Shown here in pieces: positions 7,949 to 16,559 of a stretch of 64,000 bases of DNA. Source of the stretch: Planctomycetaceae bacterium (lineage in GTDB: Bacteria; Planctomycetota; Planctomycetia; Pirellulales; PNKZ01); assembly GCA_016793115.1 (NCBI GenBank), contig JAEUIN010000357.1, forward strand, positions 1-64,000. Reading direction: 5' to 3'. The notes beneath the pieces are model-generated. The model saw only the letters and a program-made list of their open reading frames with translations, made no database searches and was not told the DNA's origin. The position numbers were made by a program, and so were the translations under genes. Within the stretch, counting starts at the first letter, position 1. The number at the start of each line of letters is the position of its first letter.

Positions 7949-10390
7949 TTATCGCTGCGTTGCGTACCACGCCTGCCAGCGTGAGATTCGCTCCGACAGC
8001 GCCGGCAGCGGTTCGCCCGGGGCCACGGAGACGTCGTTGCCGATGAGAGCGGCGAGCCCGTCGACCGTGGTCTTGCGGACGCCGAGCGCCGGATCGCCGA
8101 GTAGCGCGATGAGAGTTGGCAAGAATTGGCGATCGCCCGACTCGCCCATCGCGGCGGCGGCGCGGCGGCGAAGTTCGGGATCGACATCGTGCGCCAATCG
8201 TTCCCAGGCCGCGGCGCCTGCGGCGAAGCCATTGGCGTGCAGTGCGCGCGCCGCTTCGAATCGCAGATTGGAATCGCGCGAGGTAAGCAGGTTTTCGACG
8301 ACCGACGGTTCGGATAGGAGGCCGGGATGAGCGAGCGCCTTAACTGCGGCCGTGGCGACGCCGACATGCGGATCGGCGGCGGCGACCAGCAAGGTTTGGG
8401 CATGCCGCGGCTCAGGCCGCGCGGCCAAGAGTTCGCAGGCCATGCGGCGCACTTCGGGAGACGGATGGGAGAGCCCGGCGAGTGCGAGCGACATCGAGGC
8501 TTCGGTTCGGTCCGAGGCCATGGCTTCGCTGAGGCCGCGCCAGACGAGGCCGTCGGCTTCGACCACGCCGAGTTGCGCGATTCGCGCCGTCACGAGCGGA
8601 CGCAACGGGGCCTCGCGGGCAAGCTCCGCCAAGCGATCGGCGCCGCGGCGGCGGTCGTTGACGTCGGCCGCCGTGAGTTGATCGAGGGCGGCGTAGGGCG
8701 GGGCCTTCGAAACGAGAAACTGCCGATAGACCGGCTCCGGCGGTACGACGCCCCGCTCGAGCAGCAATCGCTCCAGAGCATCGACGACGTCGGGGCCGAA
8801 CGCACCGAGCGCGCCGAGATGCAGGGCCACGCGATCGCTTACTTGCTCGCGTGCGCAGGCGTCGACGATTTGCTGTAGGGCATCGAGCCGCTGGGGCGTC
8901 AGCGTGTAAGCCGGCGACAGGGCCGGGCCGGGGGCGGCTGCGGCGAACATCGCCGGGTCGAATGCTCCAAATTCCGCGCTCCACCGGTCTTCGAGCGCGG
9001 CGACGACGGCATTGCGCCGTTCCAACGGCAAATCGACGGTGAATTCCGCGGCCGGCGGCCAACGACGTGTGAGTTGTTCGCCCGCGAGGCGGCGCGTTTC
9101 AAACGTCGGCTCTTTCAGCGCGGCCAACAGCACCGGGCCCGCGGCGGGCAACGGCCAAGAGTCGAGTGCGGCGACGACCGTTTTGCGGACTTCACCGGAA
9201 TCGTCGGCGAGAAATTGATAGGCCAGAGCGGCGGTTCGCGGTTCGGGGTGATGGGCGAGGCATTGTGCGACGGCGCGGCGTACTCGCCACGCTTTGTCTT
9301 GGGCCGCGGCCCAGACTTTGTCGAGCGCTCCGGCCGAATGCAATCCTTCGACCGCGGCTTTGCGAAGCACTTCCCCTTCTTGCAACATGACGCGGTCAAG
9401 CTGTGCGATTGCGTCGTCGCCTCCGTAGCGGCCGAGTCCGGCGGCGGCGGCGCAGCGCACATTCGTGTCGAAGTCTTGCAACGCGTTCTTAGCGAAGTCG
9501 AGCGCTTGCGGATGACGTTTTGCCAGCAACATGCTAATCGCGGCGGCTCGGATCTCGGGGTTCGGATCGGCGCGAAGATCGACGACGTCGGGCGGCAAGT
9601 TCGTCGCGGCGCTGCGGCCCCACGCTGCCAGTGCTTCCTTGCGGGCATCGACGCCCGGCGCTCGCAAAGATTCTAGGAAGCGTGTGTCGGTCGCGGCGTC
9701 GACATGTCGGCTCAAGGCCCGCAACAGGTCGGCGTGCAATTCGGGCGAGTAGTTGGTCAGGTTCGACGGCTCAAAGCGGCCGAACCGGTCGTGCAGTTTT
9801 TGGATCGCCGCGCGCGGCGACGGTTTCGTGATGTTGCCGAGCGATTCGGCGGCGGCGCGGCGCAAATTGAGCTTCAGCGGAACCTCGCCGACGATCGCGA
9901 CCAGCGGCTCCAGAGCGCGGCCGTCGCCCCAACGAGCCAGCCCGATGGCGGCGTTGGCGCGAACCGGCGCTTCGGGATGGTCGAGAGCCGGCAGCAGGTT
10001 GGGACGCTCCGAACCGGACAACGCGAAGATCGGTTCGACCGTGGGATTGATGTAATGCGGCAGTGCGGGGTCGAATTGCCTAGCGAGATCGGGCTGGGCC
10101 AACACCCAGTCATCTTTAGCGAGGAGGGCGGCGTCGACCGGCGTGACGCCCATTTCCGCCAAGGCGACGTCTTGCTTCGCACGAAAAGGGGCCGTGATCG
10201 CGTCCGTCGGCCGCTTGAGCCAACCGCAGCTTTGCGACGTCGCCAGCAAGACGATGCCCACGATCCCGATCGGTGACCTGAAGATGCGTCGGTGCGAAAC
10301 CGAATACCGCCGTAGAGTCGGCGTGACAGCGCTCGTCGCTCGTCGTGAAGAAGGCACCGAGGCAATTCCTTTTGCCGTATGAAAACTCAT
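7949..10390 (-). CDS. HEAT-repeat protein, probably exported or lipid-anchored
   Basis: The 813-residue protein has a basic N-terminus, then a hydrophobic stretch at about residues 40-52 (GIVGIVLLATSQSC) that could be a signal anchor ending in a weak lipobox. From about residue 125 to the end it is built of HEAT-like repeats: paired helices with recurring APVRANAAIGLARWGD, SEVRKTVVAAL and PEVRRMACELLA patterns. Such repeats form a solenoid scaffold for protein binding. No enzymatic motif was seen. It lies 36 bases downstream of the gene at 10427, in the same direction, so the two are probably co-transcribed. The partner is unknown. Confidence 0.8.
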   Translation of the reverse strand: MSFHTAKGIASVPSSRRATSAVTPTLRRYSVSHRRIFRSPIGIVGIVLLATSQSCGWLKRPTDAITAPFRAKQDVALAEMGVTPVDAALLAKDDWVLAQPDLARQFDPALPHYINPTVEPIFALSGSERPNLLPALDHPEAPVRANAAIGLARWGDGRALEPLVAIVGEVPLKLNLRRAAAESLGNITKPSPRAAIQKLHDRFGRFEPSNLTNYSPELHADLLRALSRHVDAATDTRFLESLRAPGVDARKEALAAWGRSAATNLPPDVVDLRADPNPEIRAAAISMLLAKRHPQALDFAKNALQDFDTNVRCAAAAGLGRYGGDDAIAQLDRVMLQEGEVLRKAAVEGLHSAGALDKVWAAAQDKAWRVRRAVAQCLAHHPEPRTAALAYQFLADDSGEVRKTVVAALDSWPLPAAGPVLLAALKEPTFETRRLAGEQLTRRWPPAAEFTVDLPLERRNAVVAALEDRWSAEFGAFDPAMFAAAAPGPALSPAYTLTPQRLDALQQIVDACAREQVSDRVALHLGALGAFGPDVVDALERLLLERGVVPPEPVYRQFLVSKAPPYAALDQLTAADVNDRRRGADRLAELAREAPLRPLVTARIAQLGVVEADGLVWRGLSEAMASDRTEASMSLALAGLSHPSPEVRRMACELLAARPEPRHAQTLLVAAADPHVGVATAAVKALAHPGLLSEPSVVENLLTSRDSNLRFEAARALHANGFAAGAAAWERLAHDVDPELRRRAAAAMGESGDRQFLPTLIALLGDPALGVRKTTVDGLAALIGNDVSVAPGEPLPALSERISRWQAWYATQR

Positions 10391-10426
10391 CGCATCCTTG
10401 CGACTTACCGGTCGGACAGATGGACG

Positions 10427-11851
10427 CTACCGGGGGGCAACCGGAGCGCCCAACGCGCCGGCGGCACCAACTCCTGGACCGGCTCCCGCCGGTCCCGCAC
10501 CCGCGGCCCCGCCGTTTTGTTGGAACCATTGCTCAAGAGTGCCGCGTTTCGATGCCAAATCGTTCATCACGCCCGAGGAGTTGACTCGCGGAGAATTCAA
10601 CGCGGTGATGAGCGGATTGATATGCGTATTAAGCAAAGTATTAACTTGTTGAAAAGCCGGATCGGCCGCGTTAACGGTCTTGGCCAAGCCGCGATTTGTG
10701 CTCCGGCCGCCGAGGCCGGTCGCCGCGCAGTTGAGGTAGTACGCCACGCCTTGGGCAAACAGCAGCTTGTTCTCTTCCGTCGGTGTTGGAAAAACATCTT
10801 CGCCCTTGGAGAGGTCGATCGGCGCAGTCGGGTCGAATCGCGGCGATCCGGCCTTCATGACTTCAAGCGTGTAATTCGTCATGGCTTTACAGATGTCGGC
10901 CGGCTTAATGCCGCCGGAAGCTACGACCGCGGTGTCGAGATACCCGAACGCCAATGCTGCGTCGCGACGCAGAAACAACGGCTGTTTATCGTCGGCCAGG
11001 ATGTCGTACAACGCTTTGACGACCTCCGGGCGATTCACCTCGGCACCCTTGGTTGCCAAGCCGATCACCATCTGAATCGCTTGCTTGCGAGCCCAATGAA
11101 ACCCGTTCGGCGAATACCCGTTGGGAGCTTGTTTGGCTGCGAGCAATTTGACGGCTTCTGCGGCGATGGCCGCTTTGTTGTCGCCGGGGAGTTGCAGTTC
11201 GCAGTGCCGCGCCAATCCGCCCAAAGCCCCGAGCCGAAGAATCTCGGGCAACGCTTCGCTTTGTGAAGCCTGAATCAACAACGGTTCGGCGGCCGCGAGC
11301 GGAACGGCTTCACGATTTTGCGTCGAATCAGGTTCGACCTTATCGAGCATGCCGAGCAGCAACATCGCGTTGTAGCGGGCTTCCATCGAATACTGCGCAT
11401 TGCCGATCACCGGCACCAAGTTAGCCACAAGCACGGCATTGATCCGGTCGTGCAGCGTTTGGTCGGGAGCGTTGCCGGAGAGGCGGAGTAGTTCACGCGA
11501 CTTGATCTGCATGCGGCGCTGTTCGACGGTGTCGCGCGCATCGGTGGGCGGCAGCGTAAGCTGCGCCGCGCGAAACACCGTCCACATGTCGACGTTGTCC
11601 GCCTCTTGTTGATTGCTCGCCTTTCCGACGCTCAGCACCGGAATGACCAATTGACGAAGACGATTGGCGAACTGCGGCTCGTTAATCAGCTTCGAGACGT
11701 CGACCGGCGCATTGTCCGGCGGTTTCACACCTGCGGTCATCTGAGCGGTTTGGCCGTAGACCGAATCTCCGAAGCTGAACGAACTCAGCACGACGGCGAC
11801 GATACAACAGCCACGGAGCATTCGATTCAGGGCGCAGGGCGATGCCGACAT
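10427..11851 (-). CDS. Secreted hypothetical protein with HEAT-like helices and Gly/Ala-rich tail
   Basis: The 474-residue protein starts with a signal peptide (RMLRGCCIVAVVLSSFSFGDSVYGQ), with cleavage expected around residue 34. The body is mostly helical, with repeat-like segments such as RYNAMLLLGMLD, LRLGALGGLARH and RRDAALAFGYLD that suggest a degenerate HEAT or ARM solenoid. The last 30 residues are Gly, Ala and Pro rich (GAAGAGPAGAGPGVGAAG). I do not recognise the family. It is the first gene of a probable two-gene operon with the HEAT protein at 7949-10390, and both are predicted to be outside the cytoplasm. Confidence 0.7.
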   Translation of the reverse strand: MSASPCALNRMLRGCCIVAVVLSSFSFGDSVYGQTAQMTAGVKPPDNAPVDVSKLINEPQFANRLRQLVIPVLSVGKASNQQEADNVDMWTVFRAAQLTLPPTDARDTVEQRRMQIKSRELLRLSGNAPDQTLHDRINAVLVANLVPVIGNAQYSMEARYNAMLLLGMLDKVEPDSTQNREAVPLAAAEPLLIQASQSEALPEILRLGALGGLARHCELQLPGDNKAAIAAEAVKLLAAKQAPNGYSPNGFHWARKQAIQMVIGLATKGAEVNRPEVVKALYDILADDKQPLFLRRDAALAFGYLDTAVVASGGIKPADICKAMTNYTLEVMKAGSPRFDPTAPIDLSKGEDVFPTPTEENKLLFAQGVAYYLNCAATGLGGRSTNRGLAKTVNAADPAFQQVNTLLNTHINPLITALNSPRVNSSGVMNDLASKRGTLEQWFQQNGGAAGAGPAGAGPGVGAAGALGAPVAPR

Positions 11852-12242
11852 CTCTATGACAAACCTCTAAGGATTTGATGCGCGAAAAGACGAGCCGAAC
11901 GGCAATGGGAAGTGGTCAAGGCGTCGCTTCCAGACTCAAGTCGAACGCGGGCGTACAAGCCGAGGACTTTCTACGTCGTTCGACGGAGTTGCAACGACAA
12001 CTAACTCTAGTGCCGCAAACAATTTAGATTTTAGACTAACCACCGGCGAGAGGCCATGTCAAGTTTCCTGCCGGCTGAAAACGTCGGCAGTCGGCTCATG
12101 TGCCCCGGAGTGTCGATAATCGGCGACGGCTGTCGATATGGGGAATCGCAAACCCCGGCGATGGAACGACTTCGCAGATGTTGGGCTCGGGCCTTTTGCC
12201 GCCGTCGGTCTAAAATAGACCAGGCACCCGGAGACGCATGCT
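11852..12242. other. Divergent intergenic region
   Basis: This 390-base region separates the divergent genes at 11851 and 12243 and must hold promoters for both. An AT-rich patch lies at about 12020-12040 (aatttagattttagacta). The palindrome at 12207-12221 is described separately. No additional gene was seen. Confidence 0.5.
12207..12221 (+). promoter_or_regulatory. Palindrome overlapping a possible -10 element of the acyl-CoA dehydrogenase gene
   Basis: ggtct-aaaat-agacc is a perfect 5-base inverted repeat around an AT-rich centre. It contains TAAAAT (12211-12216), one mismatch from the -10 consensus, 27 bases before the ATG at 12243. No good -35 sequence lies at the right distance. It could be a repressor or activator site. 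Confidence 0.35.
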
Positions 12243-13424
12243 ATGTCCACGACCTCAGCCCGCGATGTCCTCGCCGACGTCGATGCCTTTTGCCGCGAAC
12301 TGCGGCCGATCGAGGAGCTTTGCTACGTGGAGCACTGCTTCAACGAGCAGACCGTCCCGCTGGCCCGCAAACACGACATTCTAGGGATCCCCGTTCCCGC
12401 GGAGTTTGGCGGCCGAGGGGCCGACGCTCCGACCTACGCCAAGTGTCTGGCTCGGCTCGGGCGCGAGGGGACCGGCGTACGAACGTTCTTCTCCGGGCAA
12501 ACGTCGATCGGGCAATACCCGATCATGAAATTCGGCACGGAAGACCAGAAGCGACGGTATCTTCCGGCGTCGACGCGCGGCGAGTGCATCCTGGCGTTCG
12601 GACTGACCGAACCGGAAGCCGGCTCTAATCCGCTGGAGATGACGAGCACCTACCGTCGCGACGGCGATCGCTTCCTGCTCAACGGCGTGAAATATCTTAT
12701 TTCCAACGGGGCCATTGCCCAGGCCGTCGTCGCGTTCGCCTATCCGGAAGGAGCCGAAGGGCCGGGGAAGCGAATGAGTGCTTTCATCGTCGACACGGCG
12801 GGCGAGACATTCGAGCGCGAAGACATGCCTGCCAAGCTCGGCATGTTTACGGCGAACACCGGGATGTTTCAGATGACTGATCACCCGGTGCGGGGCGACA
12901 ACCTGCTCGGCACGGAAGGGGAGGGGTTCCGCATTGCGATGGCGACGCTGATTTCCGGCCGGCTGAGCGTCGCGGCCGGCTGTCTCGGCGTGATCGAAGA
13001 TTGCCTGGAGGAAGCCGTGCGCTGGTGCCGTGAGCGCCATCAGCACGGCAAGCCGATCGGCAAGCATCAGCTTGTGCAGGCTCACTTGGCGCACATCGAG
13101 ATGGATCGTGCCGCGAGCGAAGCGATGGTCGAGCGCGCGGCCCTCGCAAAGCAGGCAAGCGACGAAAACCCCGGCGACAAAGCGCTCCTTGCAGAAGCGG
13201 ATTTACGCGTTGCGCAAGCGAAGTTCTTCGCTTCGAACGCCGCGTGGGATGCGGCCGACCGGGCCGTGCAAATCTACGGCGGTCGCGGTTGGAGCGAGCT
13301 CTATCGCGTCGGTCGACACTTGCAAGACGTGCGCGTTTGCCGGATCTATGAAGGGACCGATGAGATTATGCAACTGAAGATCGCCGCGGCCCTGCTGGGA
13401 AAAGAGTTCGCCGCGTTCGGCTAA
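12243..13424 (+). CDS. Acyl-CoA dehydrogenase family protein
   Basis: The 393-residue protein has the three-domain acyl-CoA dehydrogenase layout: an N-terminal helical domain (1-115), a middle beta domain opening with AFGLTEPEAGSNP (about 118-130), and a C-terminal helical domain. The C-terminal signature VQIYGGRGW leads to RIYEGTDEIMQ, whose Glu at about residue 369 is in the catalytic-base position of the family. It should oxidise an acyl-CoA thioester using FAD and pass electrons to ETF; chain length cannot be judged. The start has GGAG nine bases upstream. It converges on the CoxG-like gene at 13440. Confidence 0.9.
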   Translation: MSTTSARDVLADVDAFCRELRPIEELCYVEHCFNEQTVPLARKHDILGIPVPAEFGGRGADAPTYAKCLARLGREGTGVRTFFSGQTSIGQYPIMKFGTEDQKRRYLPASTRGECILAFGLTEPEAGSNPLEMTSTYRRDGDRFLLNGVKYLISNGAIAQAVVAFAYPEGAEGPGKRMSAFIVDTAGETFEREDMPAKLGMFTANTGMFQMTDHPVRGDNLLGTEGEGFRIAMATLISGRLSVAAGCLGVIEDCLEEAVRWCRERHQHGKPIGKHQLVQAHLAHIEMDRAASEAMVERAALAKQASDENPGDKALLAEADLRVAQAKFFASNAAWDAADRAVQIYGGRGWSELYRVGRHLQDVRVCRIYEGTDEIMQLKIAAALLGKEFAAFG

Positions 13425-13439
13425 TCTTTACGCTCGTAC

Positions 13440-13889
13440 TCAGCCGCCGAGCCGATCGTGCAGTTGTTTCCAGCCGTGGCGAACGACCTGATCGGCCGCA
13501 GCCGTCACGAGGCCTGGACTGACCGTGGCGACGAGTCCTTTCATTTCGCTCACATCGGCCTGCCAAGTGAGCTTTGTGCCCGCGGCCTCGGGCGTGAGCG
13601 TCATACGCGAAACGATCTTCATCGATACGCCGATGCCGGACGAGTCGATTTTCATGACCGTGGCGCTCGGCGGCGCCAGCTCATCGAGCGTGATCCGCAG
13701 CTTCATCGTCCCCCGCAAGAACGAAAAGCCGGGCCGTACGGTGCATTCCAGCGTGCGGTCGTCGACACGCTTCGCCGCGACCAAGTCGGGAATGCTCGCG
13801 CCGAGCCCGTCCAGGTCCGTCAGTAAGGCGAACACCTTTTCCGGCGGCGCGGCAAACTGTTCCTCGCCGCCGAATTGAAGAGCAGGCAT
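13440..13889 (-). CDS. CoxG-like SRPBCC family protein
   Basis: The 149-residue protein fits the single-domain SRPBCC (START/Bet v1 like) fold of the CoxG family. The N-terminal pattern is PPEKVFALLTDLDGLGASIPD and the middle carries LECTVRPGFSFLRGTMKLRI. CoxG proteins bind hydrophobic ligands or membranes; in aerobic CO dehydrogenase clusters they anchor the enzyme, but no cox structural genes are here. The start is supported by AAGGA eight bases upstream. It is the last gene of the minus-strand run that begins with the AAA ATPase at 17909, separated by 63 bases from the TPR gene upstream. Confidence 0.8.
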   Translation of the reverse strand: MPALQFGGEEQFAAPPEKVFALLTDLDGLGASIPDLVAAKRVDDRTLECTVRPGFSFLRGTMKLRITLDELAPPSATVMKIDSSGIGVSMKIVSRMTLTPEAAGTKLTWQADVSEMKGLVATVSPGLVTAAADQVVRHGWKQLHDRLGG

Positions 13890-13912
13890 GTTCGAATTCC
13901 TTCGTTCGATCG

Positions 13913-13942
13913 GAGCCTCTACGCGAACATCGACTCGCAGCG
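13913..13942. repeat. Short dispersed repeat, copy 1
   Basis: gagcctctacgcgaac followed by atcgactcgcagcg is repeated at 30885-30913 with only the two or three central bases changed. Here it lies between the CoxG-like gene and the TPR gene. Confidence 0.6.
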
Positions 13943-13952
13943 AGCAAACCGC

Positions 13953-15212
13953 TTATTTTCTGGGCTTTGCGCCCGCAATCAGCTGTCCGCCCCATATCGC
14001 AGCGAGCCACATGTAAATATACGCCGTAGCCATGGCCGCGGCCGAATCTTCGTCGCCGAGGAACGTCAACAACGCCGCGCCAAAGACCGCGGAGATCATC
14101 GTCAACGTCACGCCGATGAGCGTCATCCGTGGCCAGCCGGGGGCGGCGGTGAAGACCAAGTGCAGCGGCATCGCGAGCGCGAAGATCGCCAAGGCCGGAG
14201 CCATCAGGCCCGTCCAATCGTCGATGAAGCTAAGCCCGCCGAGGAGGAGCGCCGCGCCGATGCACCCGCCGATCAGGTTCGTTTCCAGCTTCTCTTCCGG
14301 AGATAGCGCGTGTTTGCCGAGCGGATGCAAGCGGAGCAACAAATTGAAGAGCGGCTGTGCGAGCCAAGTGAGCAGCGCGAACAAGAGATAAACGATTAAG
14401 ATCGGCGTTACGAAGGGCGCGAGCGCCGGGTTGGCTTTGGCCATGCCTCGCAACAAACGATTAACGAACCACAGCCCGATGATCACGCCGACTTGCCACT
14501 TCGGCGGCAGTTTCGCCATCGCCAGCATGTAGCGGAGGAACAATCCATAGATCGGATTGCGGGCCTTGAGCGCTTCGATGATGCCGACGCGGGCGTATTC
14601 CATCGTCGGATCAAGCCGAAGCGCTTCGCGAAAGTGATCGAGCGCCTTCTTAGGCTCGCGCCCTTCGAGCAGCGCCCAACCTTTGTTGGCGTGGCTAAAC
14701 GCATCGTCAGGATCGCGCGCGAGGGCCGCGTCGATCGTCAGACCGGCTTCGCCGCGACGACCGAGCTTTACAAGCGCCATCGCGCGGAAGTTGTTGGCGG
14801 CGATGTGCTCGGGATCGATCGCGAGCGCCTGTTCCGCGGACTTCAGCGCATCCTCCCAACGGCTCGCTTCAAACTTCAGCGCCGAGCGAAACGCGTGATA
14901 GTCGGCGTCGTGCGGATCGAGCCGAATCGCCTCGTCGATCGCCGCTTCGGCCTTGTCGCGGTAGTTACGTCGCTGCCATGCTTGTGCCACCACAAAGTGC
15001 GCGAACGGCGCATCGGGCGCGAGTCCCACGGCCGTCTCGGCTTCCTGCGTCCCCTCGGCGAACTTCTCTTGCTCGAGCAACGCCCGGGCGAGCAGCGCAT
15101 GCGCGCCCCCGTCGTGCGGCTCTGCGAGCAGGCTTTCACGCAACAACCGCTCCGCGTCTGCATAGCGCGACAAATTTAGCAACTGCAAAGCGCGGGTCAA
15201 CGAACGATTCAT
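13953..15212 (-). CDS. TPR protein with C-terminal membrane domain (first paralogue)
   Basis: The 419-residue protein has about 215 residues of tetratricopeptide repeats (for example RYADAERLLRESLLAEP, then NLSRYADAE-type helices repeated every 34 residues). A C-terminal half with four or five hydrophobic segments follows (about residues 245-262, 275-290, 315-330, 340-360, 370-395). This places the TPR scaffold at the cytoplasmic face of the membrane. It is a paralogue of the adjacent gene at 15228 and lies in a run with a TPR-AAA ATPase. No enzymatic motif was seen; an adaptor role for the ATPase is an inference. Confidence 0.78.
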   Translation of the reverse strand: MNRSLTRALQLLNLSRYADAERLLRESLLAEPHDGGAHALLARALLEQEKFAEGTQEAETAVGLAPDAPFAHFVVAQAWQRRNYRDKAEAAIDEAIRLDPHDADYHAFRSALKFEASRWEDALKSAEQALAIDPEHIAANNFRAMALVKLGRRGEAGLTIDAALARDPDDAFSHANKGWALLEGREPKKALDHFREALRLDPTMEYARVGIIEALKARNPIYGLFLRYMLAMAKLPPKWQVGVIIGLWFVNRLLRGMAKANPALAPFVTPILIVYLLFALLTWLAQPLFNLLLRLHPLGKHALSPEEKLETNLIGGCIGAALLLGGLSFIDDWTGLMAPALAIFALAMPLHLVFTAAPGWPRMTLIGVTLTMISAVFGAALLTFLGDEDSAAAMATAYIYMWLAAIWGGQLIAGAKPRK

Positions 15213-15227
15213 CGGCGTCTCGATTCC

Positions 15228-16526
15228 TTATTCCTTTCGAGCGTACCGATCAAGGTACTGCATCGTGAAGATCGAGACGACCCAGCCGTAGAGAAATGTG
15301 AAGGCCAGATAATACTCCACGGTGCCTTTCGCGAGCGGTTTTGTCGTCGGAGCGATGCGGAGCAGGGCGCCGATCAACGTGGCCGCGCTGATGCCCGCTA
15401 AGACGGCGAAGATTCCCCAGCCGATCGTGCGCGGCAGGCCGGACTTACGCGCGAAGATTTGCGCACAGGTGATCGTCAGCATCGTCGCTTGCACTGCCGG
15501 GGCGCCGAAGGCGTCGGTGCGGAAAGTCAGGGTTAATAGCCACATGACCGCGGCGACGGCCAAGCATGCGCCACAGACGTTTCCTTCGCGGCGCTCGTCG
15601 TCGGTGAGCACGTTGCGCCCCACGGCATCGAAGCGGAGCAGCGCCTTGCCGATCGGCCCGTAGAGTTGAGCCCAGGCCAACGGCAAGATCGTCATCATGC
15701 GCAGCAGCACGAGCAAGATGATGAGGCTGCCGATGAAGACCGTCTTCTGCGAAAGAAAGCTCGCCAGACAGACGACGGAGAGCAGCGCATAGGCGGCGAT
15801 CTGCTCGCGCTGCGACGGCGGATTCAGTGTCGCCACGCCGCAGGCCCAGGCCGACCAACGGCTGATCGAATTGCGGGCGATGAGCGTATTCACGAGTCCG
15901 CTCCGCGCATACTCGTAGGTTGGCGCGAGTCGCAAAGCCTCGCGGTATGCGTCTTCAGCGTCGGCGACGTCGCCGCGCACCAAGGCATTGCGACCGCGCA
16001 CCGCGTGGGCCATCGCGTCGTTCGGCGCGGCGGCGATCGCCGCGTCGGCCGATCGCTCCGCTTCGCGCAGGCGGTCGAGATTCAACAGGGCCACCGAACG
16101 CAGACTATGGCAACCTGCATGACCGGGATCTACGGCGAGGCCCGCGCTCGCCGCATCGACGGCTTGTCGCCAATCGCATTGAGAGCAATGGATTTGGGCG
16201 AGGCAAACGTAAAAGTCGGCGTCGTTCGGCAGGATGCGCAAGGCTTCGCGAATCGCACGCTTGGCCTGCTCGTGCTGCCCGCACTTTTGTCGCGACCACG
16301 CGAGTAGGTAGTGCGCGTAGGCGTATTCCGGTGCGATGCCGATCGCCGTTTCCGCCGCCTCGACCGCTTCTTTCGAGCGCTCGAGATGTTGATAGGCCAA
16401 AGAAAGCAAGGCGTGCGTCTCGGCGTCGTTCGGGTCTTGGGTGAGCGCGTCGCGCAGCGCCTCAACGGCCTGCGCCGGCCGGTTCACTTCGAGCAATCGC
16501 CGTCCGCGTTCGAGATTTGCGCTCAT
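15228..16526 (-). CDS. TPR protein with C-terminal membrane domain (second paralogue)
   Basis: The 432-residue protein has the same architecture as its downstream neighbour: N-terminal TPRs to about residue 215 (RPAQAVEALRDALTQDP, SKEAVEAAETAIGIAPE) and a hydrophobic C-terminal half with about six membrane segments (for example IAAYALLSVVCLASF, FIGSLIILLVLLRM, ACLAVAAVMWLLTLTF). The ends of the two TPR genes are 15 bases apart, which supports an operon. It follows the AAA ATPase gene by 33 bases. The duplicated architecture suggests a hetero-oligomeric membrane partner for the ATPase. Confidence 0.78.
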   Translation of the reverse strand: MSANLERGRRLLEVNRPAQAVEALRDALTQDPNDAETHALLSLAYQHLERSKEAVEAAETAIGIAPEYAYAHYLLAWSRQKCGQHEQAKRAIREALRILPNDADFYVCLAQIHCSQCDWRQAVDAASAGLAVDPGHAGCHSLRSVALLNLDRLREAERSADAAIAAAPNDAMAHAVRGRNALVRGDVADAEDAYREALRLAPTYEYARSGLVNTLIARNSISRWSAWACGVATLNPPSQREQIAAYALLSVVCLASFLSQKTVFIGSLIILLVLLRMMTILPLAWAQLYGPIGKALLRFDAVGRNVLTDDERREGNVCGACLAVAAVMWLLTLTFRTDAFGAPAVQATMLTITCAQIFARKSGLPRTIGWGIFAVLAGISAATLIGALLRIAPTTKPLAKGTVEYYLAFTFLYGWVVSIFTMQYLDRYARKE

Positions 16527-16559
16527 GATCGGTGCAAGGTTGCCCCGCGGCGACGCCGA

